From: Corinectria fuckeliana
Taxonomy: Eukaryota; Ascomycota; Sordariomycetes; Hypocreales; Nectriaceae
Assembly (NCBI GenBank): GCA_019137255.1
Contig: WPDH01000075.1
Span: forward strand, 62,001 to 126,000
Length of the DNA stretch: 64,000 nucleotides
Direction: 5' to 3'
In this document: one piece after another, positions 1-10,472 of the stretch
Layout of the letters: each line of letters starts with the position of its first letter
Position numbering within the stretch: the stretch's first letter is position 1
Notes under the pieces: generated by a model
What the model saw: only the letters and a program-made list of their open reading frames with translations
Database searches by the model: none
Told to the model about the DNA's origin: nothing
Translations under genes and position numbers: made by a program

Positions 1-1505
1 GGAACCACCTTGGTGCGGCAGATGAGCTTGTGCCCAACGTAGAGACAAGTGAAGAGGATGAGACTGATGTAGCACGAGAAAAAGTCGCTTGTGTTCCAGT
101 CCATGAAGACAGTGAAACCGTTGGTGATGGTGATGAGGGCGTTGAAGAATAGGCCGTAATAGGACAGGTATGGTTGAAAGGGAGCCAGGAACGGGAGCCC
201 CTGGCGGTCAATGCCCTGGGCCACAAGAACCTTCTGGAAGCGGATGTGGCAGACGCTGATGAGACCCCAAGTAACGAAGCTGGCGGTGGCGCTGATGTTG
301 AGTAGCCAGTCGAAGACGAGAGTACCGCTGGACGAGAGGTTGAGGAAGCCCAGGAGCCCTAGCAGGGAGCATATGCCGACTGCGTAGTAGGGCGTCCCGA
401 TGCGGTTGGTGCGCTTTAGGAACTTGGGGGCAAGACCTTCTTCGGCGAGGCCGACGATGATACGGCTGCTGGAGTAGACGTTCGAGTTGGCGGCCGTGAG
501 AACAGCCGTGAGCAGCACGGCGTTGAGGATGTGCGGAAGAACAGGCACGCCGGCACGCACCGCCATGATGACGAGGGGAGAAGCAGAGGCATCAGTCTTG
601 TCGCTGTTGAGGGCGGCGAGGTCAAACGGGACGTTGAGACCAACGAAGAAGACAGTGCAGACGAAGAGGACAAAGATACCCCAGAACGTCCAGCGGATAG
701 CGGAGGGAATGGCCTTGGTAGGATTGGCCGTCTCACCGGCACCTACACCAACGAGCTCGGCGCCCTGGTAGCTGAACCCGGCGGTGACGAGGACGGCCCA
801 GAAGCCCACAAACTTGCCCTTGTTACCCTCGACCATGTACTCGGCAAAGGGGCCCGGGTCTTTCCAGTTGCTGAAGCCAATGTAGCCCTCGTCGCCCACG
901 CCGGCGTTGATGCAGATTGAGAAGATGATGAAGCCGATGATGGTGATGACCTTGATGCTGGAGAACCACATCTCAACCTCACCAAACCAGCGGATGGGGA
1001 GGAAGTTGAGAGCAGTGAAGACGACCCAGAAGACGGCGATCCAAATGGCGATGCTGAGGGAGTCATTCCAGTACTGAATAATGAGGCCGGCGGCGGTGAG
1101 CTCGAGGGCGAAGGTGATGGACCAGCTGAACCAGTAGATCCAGCCCATTGCGAACCCGAGCGTCGGGTCGACGAAGCGAGTGGCATACGCGGTGAAGGAG
1201 CCGGCAACGGGTATGTAGGCAGCCATCTCGCCCAAGCTAGTCATGACGGAGTAGACGACGGAGCCCATAAAGACGAAGGCGATGAGCAGGGAGACGGGCC
1301 CGGCCTTGGCGAGCGCCGAGCCAATACCCAAGAAGAGACCTGTTCCAATGGTTGCGCCTACGGCGATGAACTGGAGGTGACGGGCTTGGAGGCCACGGTC
1401 GAGGCCGGAGTCGCCCGTCTCGAGATCCTCCTGGGGACGCTCCGGGAGCTTCTCATTGCTGGTCCGGGGGGTCTTTTCGTCGTTGGACGAGTCCATGGCA
1501 AGCAT
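1..1505 (-). CDS. Amino-acid permease (AAP/YAT family), 3' end outside window
   Basis: Plasma-membrane amino-acid/proton symporter, incomplete because the C-terminus runs off the left edge. The minus-strand frame stays open from ATG 1505 to base 1, giving about 501 residues. A short hydrophilic N-tail precedes the family hallmark first helix, reading QFIAVGATIGTGLFLGIG. The characteristic GEMAAYIPVAGSFTAYATRF and the later ANSNVYSSSRIIVGLAEEGL also appear. Full-length fungal relatives have about 520-560 residues and 12 helices, so roughly the last helix is missing. A second ATG at 1496 is an equally good start. A pyrimidine-rich stretch ending in CAG lies just upstream of ATG 1505, so an extra 5' exon cannot be excluded. 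The family assignment is firm. Substrate specificity (general, GABA or proline type) cannot be read. Confidence 0.92.
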   Translation of the reverse strand, partial: MLAMDSSNDEKTPRTSNEKLPERPQEDLETGDSGLDRGLQARHLQFIAVGATIGTGLFLGIGSALAKAGPVSLLIAFVFMGSVVYSVMTSLGEMAAYIPVAGSFTAYATRFVDPTLGFAMGWIYWFSWSITFALELTAAGLIIQYWNDSLSIAIWIAVFWVVFTALNFLPIRWFGEVEMWFSSIKVITIIGFIIFSICINAGVGDEGYIGFSNWKDPGPFAEYMVEGNKGKFVGFWAVLVTAGFSYQGAELVGVGAGETANPTKAIPSAIRWTFWGIFVLFVCTVFFVGLNVPFDLAALNSDKTDASASPLVIMAVRAGVPVLPHILNAVLLTAVLTAANSNVYSSSRIIVGLAEEGLAPKFLKRTNRIGTPYYAVGICSLLGLLGFLNLSSSGTLVFDWLLNISATASFVTWGLISVCHIRFQKVLVAQGIDRQGLPFLAPFQPYLSYYGLFFNALITITNGFTVFMDWNTSDFFSCYISLILFTCLYVGHKLICRTKVV

Positions 1506-4500
1506 GTTTTGCTGCCTGGGGAGGGTAAAGACGTGGGGAGATGTCGGGGACGACCGGAGGAAGGGCCGGCGGACGGGAGAAAAGACCGAGATCCAGGGGA
1601 CGAGTTTGACGACGATGGGAGAAGAAGTCGATATATGACTAGAGACGCAAAGACACGGAGAACGCGACGATGCAACGGGCCAGCATCAGAGAGGTACAAC
1701 CGAGGAGACAGAGGAGCGACAGCGGGACAGCGCGGCAGGGCAAAGCTGAGCAGCCAGGATGACTCAGAACAGAACGAGCAAAGATGAAGAGGCAAGGCTA
1801 AATGGGATGGAAGCGCGGCTTGTTATGTAACGAGAACCAGCAGTGAGGGTCTCGACGGCAGGGCTCCATCATGGGCTCCATTGTTGCGCAAAATTTCTCC
1901 CCACAGAACGAGCAACGGCCAAGTTGATGCCATGCCATTTCCCAGCCTCATCCCGTTGCCGGAGCCCAGGAGCTGCTGCCGTAGCCCGCCAAGGCACCAT
2001 CAAGCGGGAGAAAAGGCGGCGGCGTGGCGGGGACAAGCAGGAAAAAAAGAAAAAGGCAGAGATTTGCCACGGGCCTGGAAGAAGTGGTGGTGGTGGTGGT
2101 AGTGACGCTTGTGGAGATGCAGAAAATCGTGAACTCCCATCACGAGGTTTTCTTCTTCTTTCCCTATGGAGGTGACTAGACGGGGGGGGGGGGGGGGGGG
2201 GGAGCTCCGAACAGCGCTGTTTCGACCGCCGGCCCGCTGAAAATCCTCCCAGACTAGAGCCCCGTTGGGTATGAGTACGGCGCAGCTGCGGTGCAAAATC
2301 GGTTCGTGGCAGTAGGCCGGCCAATCGGCTTCAGGGTTCTGATTCTTTTCGGGGTGGCCATCGAAAATTTGCAACGACCGGACGGGATAGAAACGGAGAT
2401 GGCTTCCGTGCATGTTCCGGGACGGGATCTGATGTGGGACTAGCTGGCCGATGGAAGGCTTATTCTGAAGTATGATACGCCTTCCTTTACGGCTCATCAG
2501 GAAGGGATCAGATCCAGCTCAAGCAAGGCTACAATGCCTATCCAGCTAATTCGGAATCCTCACTCGCTGTACTCCGTAAGATATCCGTAATTACACATCG
2601 TACTGCACTGACGAGTCCGACCGTCCGGCTTCGGCGCGCACTCATCCCTGCTAGCCTCGATCTGGAGCCGCCCTGTTCCCGCGTTCAATCACCCTGCAGC
2701 AAGTACGGTAGATAAATGGAGCAGTCGAAGTCATTCTAGAAGCTTTTGAAGCTGAAAGCCTGCTTTTCCATCATGTAATTAGCGGTTACCATTTCGATAT
2801 CGCCGGGGCCATCACGGGAGCCCCCAGGACCCATCTCGACGCCTATCCCTGCCGGATTTTGCTCAGTCACCGGCCCGGTCCCCGATAAAATCTCTCCGTG
2901 TCCGGGAAAGTCTTGGGGATGATCTCGTTCTCCCCGACTGACTCTGAGTCAGTGACGGCGTCTGCCAAGAGGGAATGACACGTTACGGCGCGGACGGACC
3001 ATGACCAGCCACGACGGCCCGTCAGTGTCTGGCATAAGCCAACAGTGTCTTGACAATTGGGTTCTTGTCAAAAACATCAGACGGCAGCGCGGTGCTCTAG
3101 GGATCTTCATCCTTTGCATTCGAGCACCCGTTTCCCCATGGTTCGACCAATCTCGTCTCACGCCGGAAACGACATCCGCCGGTGTTGACGACTAACTAGG
3201 TGGGTAGGCGCAGAATTAAAGCAGCAGAGTGACTAGTTTATCCTGGTCATGACTTTGGCTTAGTCTGTAAAGTACGAATATGTGCTCTGTAGTGTATTGC
3301 TCATTGTTGATGGTCGCAGCAAGATTTGGACGTCAATCGCCTGATGTCTAATCTACCGCACGAAGTACGTCAGGTTGGGAGAAACGCTTCACACATCTCA
3401 ACCATCAACTGCCGCACCGGATATACAAGGGGAATAATAAACTTAAGGGAAGTTCCCCCCCCCCATTGAATTTATCCTCAAGGATTATCTGCGCTACCTG
3501 AAAAACAGGACGCTAGAGCCGGAGGGACGCGTTTGGCGGTCCCTTGTTAATTAAGCCACCACTAGTCGCCTCTGCCTTGTCCCGTCTTGCTGTCCTCGAT
3601 AAATGCGGAGGGAAGAAATGCTTTCATCTTTCCCTGTCGACGTAACTCGGAAATACGTGCAGAATTCTGCCCCTCCAATATATTTTTCTTTTTTCTTTTT
3701 TTTCTGTTCTCAAGACTAACCTATTCTCCTCATTCACTCCATCAGTGACATGAACTCGACGTCCGGGCTGTCAGCCTCATTGAAGTACAAATTAATGGCC
3801 TTCTACTTTGTTCTTCAGGTTCGTGAGAACCGGAGCGCCAAGCAAAACGTCGCCAAGGTTCTGTCAGAACGCCGCACTTGCCTGTCACGCAATCATGATG
3901 TCCAGTCAATAAATTGAAGAGCATCAGCAAGTTGCGTACCTGATCGTTGTTAGTCGCCCCTAACCAAATGAATTATTGAGACAATGTACTCGCGCGTTAG
4001 GTACCTTGTGTTATGATGCTTTCCCGTACGCCCTTGGCCACCATATCAAGCTTTTGGAGTCTTGCGTCTGAGGTTCCAGATCATGTCGGTAAGGGAGACG
4101 AGACATCTAATTATAGTGCACTTGATGTTGTCCTTATTCCGAATATTGATTCGCTGCAGTGCAGTTCGAGAAGTTCAAGCCGAATGCCTTAGTAGCAATA
4201 CGAATAATGAATCCACTTTTTCCGTTGACCCAAAGCCTCCATGTACCTAGCCATTTCCACCTGAAATGTTGCGATTAACCAAGTCACTCTTCTCTGCAAC
4301 ATGCCTGCCGAACGAGCCAATGATGATCTTCATTTAGGCCTATGGGTTTGTTTCTTTTCAGTAGTCGGTCATTCCAAGAGGCAGTATAACATCCCCCGAC
4401 CACCGACGGGGTACAGATAGGTAGCTTAGGTGCTAATGGAAAATAATGTGGCTCCAATGGCAATGCTTGTAGCAGATCTTGTCGATTGATGATGCTAGCG

Positions 4501-5087
4501 AGAACCTAGATGATCCAGACCAGCGGAGAAGAACCCCCCCCGAGCTGAGCAGGCAGATTGCTCTGGGGCCTTTTCGGCTCTCTTGTGCCGGCTCGCCGAA
4601 TCAGCGGCGTGCCTAAACTCCTCGATTGCCCCCTGTAACTCTAATCTCAGCTTGCTTCAGTGCCTTTGGAGCTGCAGGGGAGGCGCTGGGCGATGGCGCT
4701 ACAGGTGCTCGATACTAGTAGCGTTGCGAGCTTTCTCAATGACCTCATGGAAGGACGGAGCCGAGCTGCTGGGCGCGAGACGGTGTGTCTTGGTTCATCT
4801 CTCACTGCAACACACCCCGCTTGGCTGAGGTAACTAGGAGGTAGGACTATGGAAAGTTCGGTATGCGGGTGGTGATTCAGTATTTGTTTTGTGTTTTCAT
4901 TTCCTTCACCTTCACCATCACCATCATCATCATCGTTCCAACGTAGCTGTTGCATCGCCTCGACTCGCATCACCATCAGCATCGACATCGCCATCGATCC
5001 CGGATACCGATATCAACAATCGATTGACCATCGACCATCACGCGATTGACTGACCGATCCTCGCGAATCTCGAAGACCCTCGGCGCC
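1506..5087. other. Intergenic region, no gene seen
   Basis: This 3.6-kb stretch separates two divergently transcribed membrane-protein genes and must hold both promoters. It contains a 21-base G run, a GGT-type triplet run near 2084-2100, a pyrimidine tract around 3684-3705 and CATCAC-type repeats near 4905-4990 just upstream of the PNS1-like gene. The ORFs here are short, lack recognisable domains or run through simple repeats. I see no RNA gene. Confidence 0.7.
2182..2202 (+). repeat. 21-base G homopolymer
   Basis: An uninterrupted run of 21 G lies in the permease upstream region. Two further long G runs in the window carry N characters; this one does not. Its length in the assembly is uncertain. 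Confidence 0.9.
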
Positions 5088-6829
5088 ATGGGTGAAGCCG
5101 ACACTTACTACAACCCGAACCAGCGGGGCAACGATGCTGGATACTCTCAACAGCAGCCCAGCTACAACAACGGCGGCTATCAACAACAGCAACAACCCGG
5201 GTACCAGCAGCAGCCTCCGCCGCCGCCGCAGCAATACCAGCAGTCGTACCCTCCCCCGAATGGCAACGAATACGCGCTGCCGCAGGCCGAAGGCGAAAAG
5301 GGTTCGTACAACGAGATCTTCAAGATCCCCAAGCCCAAGTACAACGACCTGTGGGCCGGCATCCTGGTAGGGAATTGACGAAGAAATTCTTCATATCGGC
5401 TGCGCCCAAGCTAATTTACTCGTGATGCGCAGCTCATCCTCTTCTTCCTCGGCTACGTCGCCGTCTCGGCCCTTGCGATCCAAGGCTATGCCAGCAACAA
5501 AGGCTTGAGCGGCGACGGCATCTACGATGATAGGAACGACTTCTCCCTCAACACAAACACCGTCATCCTGTTCGCCTTCGTCCTCGGCATGTCCTTCGTC
5601 CTCTCGTACGCCTACGTCTGGCTCGCGCGCCTCTTCCCCAGGCAGTTTATCTGGGTGACAGGCATCCTCAACATCATCTTCGCCATCGGGACTGCCATTT
5701 TCTACTTGTACAAGAAATACTGGTCGGCGGGAATAGTTTTCCTCATTTTTGGCCTGTTCCTCGCCTTCTGCTTCTACACCTGGATCTCGCGCATTCCCTT
5801 CTCGGCCCTGATGCTCAAGACCACAATTGACGTCAGCAAAACGTACGGCCATGTGTACCTCGTGAGCTTCATCGGCGGCTTGGCGGCTACCGCCTTTGGC
5901 GCCTGGTACTCCGTCACCCTGGTCGCCATTTACGTCAAGTATCAGCCCGCCGATAACAACCCCTCATGCTCTGGCGGTGGCTGCAGCCAGGCCAAGGTCA
6001 TTGGCCTGATCGCGTTTGTTACCTTTTGCATGTACTGGATTTCCGAGTGGCTCAAGAACACCATCCACACCATTATTGCCGGCGTCTACGGTTCTTGGTA
6101 CTTCTGCGTCAACAACTTCCCCAAGGACGCAACTCGCGCGGCCACCAAGCGCGCCCTCACCTACAGCTTCGGCTCCATCAGTCTGGGCAGTTTGCTGGTT
6201 GCCATTGTTCAGTTTCTTCGCCAGCTGTGCTCCGTCGCACGGCAACAGGAGGCATCCGATGGTAGCTTCGTTGGAATGGCCGTCTTCTGTTGCTTGGGCT
6301 GCCTATTATGCATCTTAGAATGGGCCGTCAACTTCCTCAATAGATATGCCTTCTGCCACATTGCGCTGTATGGTAAGGCATACTTCCCTGCCGCCAAGGA
6401 CACCTGGAAGATGATTAAGGATCGCGGTATTGATGCGCTTGTCAACGTGAGCCTTCCCCCCCCCGCTGCCGTCGACTCTAATGACCTTGCTTTGCTCACT
6501 TTTCTCAGGAATGCCTCATCGGCCCCGTTCTGTCCTTTGGTGCTATGTTCATCGGCTACGCTTGCGCCCTTCTCGCATACCTCTACCTGCTGTTCACCGA
6601 CCCCGCGTACAACAGCGGCGGTAGATACACCGCCGTCATCCTGGCGTTTTCCTTCCTCATCGGCTTCCAGATCGCCAACGTCTTCACCACGCCCCTGTCC
6701 GCCGGCATTGACACCATCTTCGTCGCGTCCGGCTGGGACCCGCAGGTTCTGGCCAGCGACCACCCCGAGATCTATGCCGAGATGGTCCGGGTCTATCCCA
6801 AGGTGCAGCATGTCATTCGGGACAGATGA
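5088..6829 (+). CDS. PNS1: PNS1-like choline-transporter-like (CTL) membrane protein
   Basis: Multi-pass plasma-membrane protein of the CTL/SLC44 family. Yeast Pns1 belongs to it, but its transport substrate is not firmly known. Exons are 5088-5366, 5433-6446 and 6509-6829, separated by introns of 66 and 62 nt with GT donors, CTAAT-like branch sites and CAG acceptors. They give 537 residues, the usual family length. The first ~75 residues are a hydrophilic Q/P/Y-rich tail with long glutamine runs, as in other fungal members, followed by about ten hydrophobic helices. The C-terminal domain typical of CTL proteins is visible: RYAFCHIALYGKAYFPAAKD, then ECLIGPVLSFGAMFIGY after the second intron. 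The ATG at 5088 is the only plausible start; the frame upstream lacks ATG. Confidence 0.93.
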
Positions 6830-7870
6830 GTGCCATCTACGACAAACAGGTACGCGATGCGATTGGGACTCTGGGGAAAAGGATGATACCACGAGGGCTC
6901 GCTTGATCGCGACAATGTAGGAAATGATAGGAATGTTAGGGGCTACACGGCCGGGATATGCCGGGAGGTGCTTATATTCAGGCTTGTCTGTCCAGGCGAC
7001 GGCCTTTTGGCTTGTCCACGATCAATAGATTCATGACGATAATTTGCTAACCAACAACTTTAATACATGTTGAAAACCCCCGAGCTTCAATGGCCACCCC
7101 GCTCTTCCATCCCATTCCATTGCCAGCACGTACACTCATATTCGTACTCTCTCCCGTGTATATGCATATATATTGACGCGCCGTCCCAGCTCTCCCTGAC
7201 AGCAGCGCCGCTACGTGCATAAAGCGGGTAGCTGAGGCGCCCCTCGACTTATTAAACGGACTCTCTGTGTGGCGATGCGCACGTCGATGATGCTCTTCTC
7301 CTCGTTGGCCATGCGCTTGAGCTCGCTGGGAACAGCGCTTTTTCAAGCCGCAGCTTTTTGTTTTGTTTTGAGGCCGGAGCTGTGCCTCTCATTGCAAGGC
7401 GCGCTGATGTTTTGTTCTAAGATTGGGAGCTGAAAGTGGAGGGATGGGAAGGGATGGGCATGCGGTTTAAGAGCATGCATAAAAACTACTTAGAATGAGG
7501 CAGGGATCGCCCTCGGCGCGGCTGCGTGTGGAGGTGGAGATTGGAGGATGATTCAAATGATTCCAGAGTGCATTGGGCTGCAGTCTAGGAATTCGCATCT
7601 CGTTACGCGCAGGCACGAAATGAGCACAGATTTTGCTTCAGACCAAAGTGAGCTGGATTGTATCCTAGATATGTACACGAGCAAAGAGCGTATAGACACT
7701 CGCCATCTTCAATAGCCAAAACTTACAGAGAGCAGATTATCCCCAAACGCCGTCCACCTCCCCGTCCTCCAACGCCATGTAAAAATAAAAGAAGAAAGGA
7801 AACAAAAAGGGGAATAAAAGGCCGAGATAACGCCAACAAGGTCATCTGCCTTTGCATTTCCGTTGTCCCT
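6830..7870. other. 3' flanks of two convergent genes, no gene seen
   Basis: About 1 kb lies between the stop codons of the PNS1-like gene (plus) and ATG17 (minus). It should contain both 3' UTRs. The small ORFs here are unremarkable. Confidence 0.65.
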
Positions 7871-9494
7871 TTACCTGTTTTCTCCCGCCGCCTTCTCGAG
7901 CCTCTTCCGCGCCGCCTCCACGACACTGCGTCGTAGGGGAGGCCCTGGCTCGGCTTCGTCTTGGGCAACCTCGCCGTCGTCCTTAATCGGCACCGTTTCC
8001 CAGCGTCTTGCCGAGCCCTGCATCCCGGCCCAGAGATCCGTTGGTAAAAACTCGCCCACGTCTTGTCGGAATGTCTCGCGCGATTGTTGGTCGGCGTCGA
8101 GAATCTTGTCCACGTTCTCCTGGGCCTTGCGCCAGATGCTTCGAACTCGGTCGTCGACACTTCGCCGTCGTTCAACCTCGAGGATCAAGTTGTCGTATGC
8201 GCTGGCATAGCCCTCGTAAAAGTCTCTCATCTGCTTCATCTCCTGCAACTTGCCAAACACGGCCTCTTTCTCAACCTCCCATCTCATCTTGAAGTCCTCC
8301 TCGGCTGCCAAGTAGTCTCCCAGTCGGTCTCCGATTTCCCCCAGCATGGCGTACGCCTCGAGCATGCCTGTGTATGCTTTCTTTGACTGCTCCGTTTGGT
8401 CCTGCAGCACGGCGTATTCCTGCTCCATCGCGCCGAGGCGCTCCTGGATTTCTTGAACCACGTCGTTCACCTCCTCAGCGTCCTGGACTACCACTTTCAG
8501 CATTTCTGCACGATCGTTGGCCGTCTCGGGCTCGAGGTCCGACACGTTAGATTCCTGCTCCGCAATGACGCCGGAGATGGAGACACCGTCGCTGCCCTGC
8601 GACTGTGTGACTTCGGCAGCCCTACGGCGTGCTAGGGCTACTGCGCCTTCTGTGGTTCGAATCGCGGTGACGCACATGTCAAAATGTGTTGTTAAGGAGG
8701 CGAGGAGCTGCGCCATGTTTGCTGAGTGGTCAATCAAGCTCTCGAGCAGCTCGGTCGAGGGAGGGTTCGATGGGTCCGCCTCGTCGTGGGAGACGGGCTT
8801 GGGTGCTTCAAGAATGATCTTCTTGAGGGTTCGGATATCGGTATCGAATCGTAGCAAGTCACCGTCAAAGGACTGCTGAATAGCCTATGTTCTCAAGTCA
8901 GCGATCTGGATGCGATAGCGCATAGCCAGTGAGACATACCTGCAAGTCTTCGATGCTCTTTTTCATCGCATTCCGCATCCCATGCACACTCGCCTCGTCC
9001 ACAAAATCCAGCAGGCTCCGTCCTTCCTCGCCTTTGGGACGAAATGCGCTTTGGACGCCAGTTCCTCTGAGCATCTCCATTGTGCCCTCCAGCTCGCCAT
9101 CTACCGCGTCCATCGACTTGACGAGCGTTTTGAAGTCCTTCTTCCCCCAGTCGTACGTCGCCTGCAGGCTCCTTCTGACTCTGACCAGGATGGTGGCCTG
9201 GTCAAGGATCGACGTCTGCAGGAACCCAGCTTGCGCGGCTAGGATGGCCACATCTTCGTGCGATTGCCGTGCGGCGGTTGCGATATCGTTTGCGCGGAGG
9301 ACAAGCGTCATGGAGGAGAGGGATCGCTTGGCAAGCAAGAGGTGGTTGACGAGCGTGTCGACGGGGATGGAGGGAGAGTCGACATCATCATCGTGAGAGC
9401 GGTGGAGCGATTGGGAGTGGGTGTAGGAGTGTTTGGACGAGGCGCCCGAAGAGCCATGGCTGCGGCGCAACGAGTTGGCCGAGGACGTAGCCAT
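7871..9494 (-). CDS. ATG17: Autophagy-related protein 17 (scaffold of the Atg1/ULK complex)
   Basis: Organises the phagophore assembly site by scaffolding the Atg1 kinase complex with Atg13, Atg29 and Atg31 in the cytoplasm. Exon 1 is 9494-8940 and exon 2 is 8884-7871. The 55-nt intron has donor GTATGT and acceptor ATAG. Together they give 522 residues, within the range for filamentous fungi. The N-terminus is a Ser/His-rich low-complexity tail. It is followed by the conserved start of the Atg17 fold, IPVDTLVNHLLLAKRSLSSM, and then almost continuous amphipathic helix (for example DLEGTMEML-type heptads and EEVNDVVQEIQERLGAMEQE), matching the crescent-shaped coiled-coil family. The end is basic. 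The ATG at 9494 is preceded by a stop in frame and fits the family N-terminus. Confidence 0.92.
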
Positions 9495-10472
9495 GATGAT
9501 GTTTCGGCGTGTGAGGCAGAGTGTAAAAGCGCGAGTCGTTTGTGTAGCTACCCGGGTTGAGGATTATGGTGAATGTGAGGTTGCGCGCACCGTTCCCATA
9601 GCTACATGCCGGGGCGGCCAGATGGAGTGGGATGGTGGATGGTGCAGCGGCAACGAAGGGGCTAGGATGATGCCCTCCGAACGAGGATTGTGTGGTGATG
9701 GATGACAGAGAAACCACGAGACAGAGAGTGCAGACAAGAAAGATGCTGGCGGCGGGAGGTGGGCGATGACGATAAGATGCCTATGTACTGGCGGAATCCG
9801 TTATCGCCAGGCGGATGACGAGCTTGCCGACACGCCTCGCGTACGTAGGAGGCACTACCGGCACTACAGAGGCGCTGCCACAGCGTTACCCGGGAAAAGT
9901 TAGCGCAGTGGTTAGCGTGTGTGAAGCGCACGTGGGTCCCAATTTGCAGGGTCGGTGGCGCTACGGGGCTGTCGCTCTGACCGTGATGTCTCCCACCTCC
10001 ACTTTTGGCGACTCAGACGAGACACGCCAAGAGACAGGGCGTTTTCTTTGTCTTCATCTCAAGGCTTGAAGGTCTCTGCCTATTACTGGAGGACACTACT
10101 ATGCTTATGAATTAACGAGTTGTTCATCCTCCTGTTCACTTGTCACTTTACTATAATAAACATGTTTATCGAATTGCATGCTATCTGTCATCTGTCTCAA
10201 TCGGTTTCAATTATGTCATACATTTTGCTCATTTAGTTCGTGTCTCTAGTTCAGCTCAAGAGCTGAGAAATCCCGTTCTGAAGCACCCTGCTTATAATAA
10301 TACTTATCATAAACCCTTCAAGCCCGTGAAATAACAGTCTTTCCAATTATTCCATCATCACGAACGCCTGCCCCGAAATTCGTGTGCGCCGGGGCAGGCT
10401 GCGAGTACTTGTCTTGCACCCACCCATCCAGAAGCAAATATGCCCAAACAATCTTCGCAATCTACCTAGTCT
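9495..10472. other. Intergenic: ATG17 promoter and calpain 3' flank
   Basis: The ATG17 promoter and the 3' side of the calpain gene share this ~980-bp stretch. The part from about 10080 to 10330 is AT-rich. I see no convincing gene, RNA or repeat in it. Confidence 0.6.

Noticed and set aside
2000..2497. 165-codon minus-strand ATG ORF running through the 21-base G run
   Set aside because: The frame depends on the homopolymer length, produces poly-Pro then His runs, and shows no homology-like motif or splice context.
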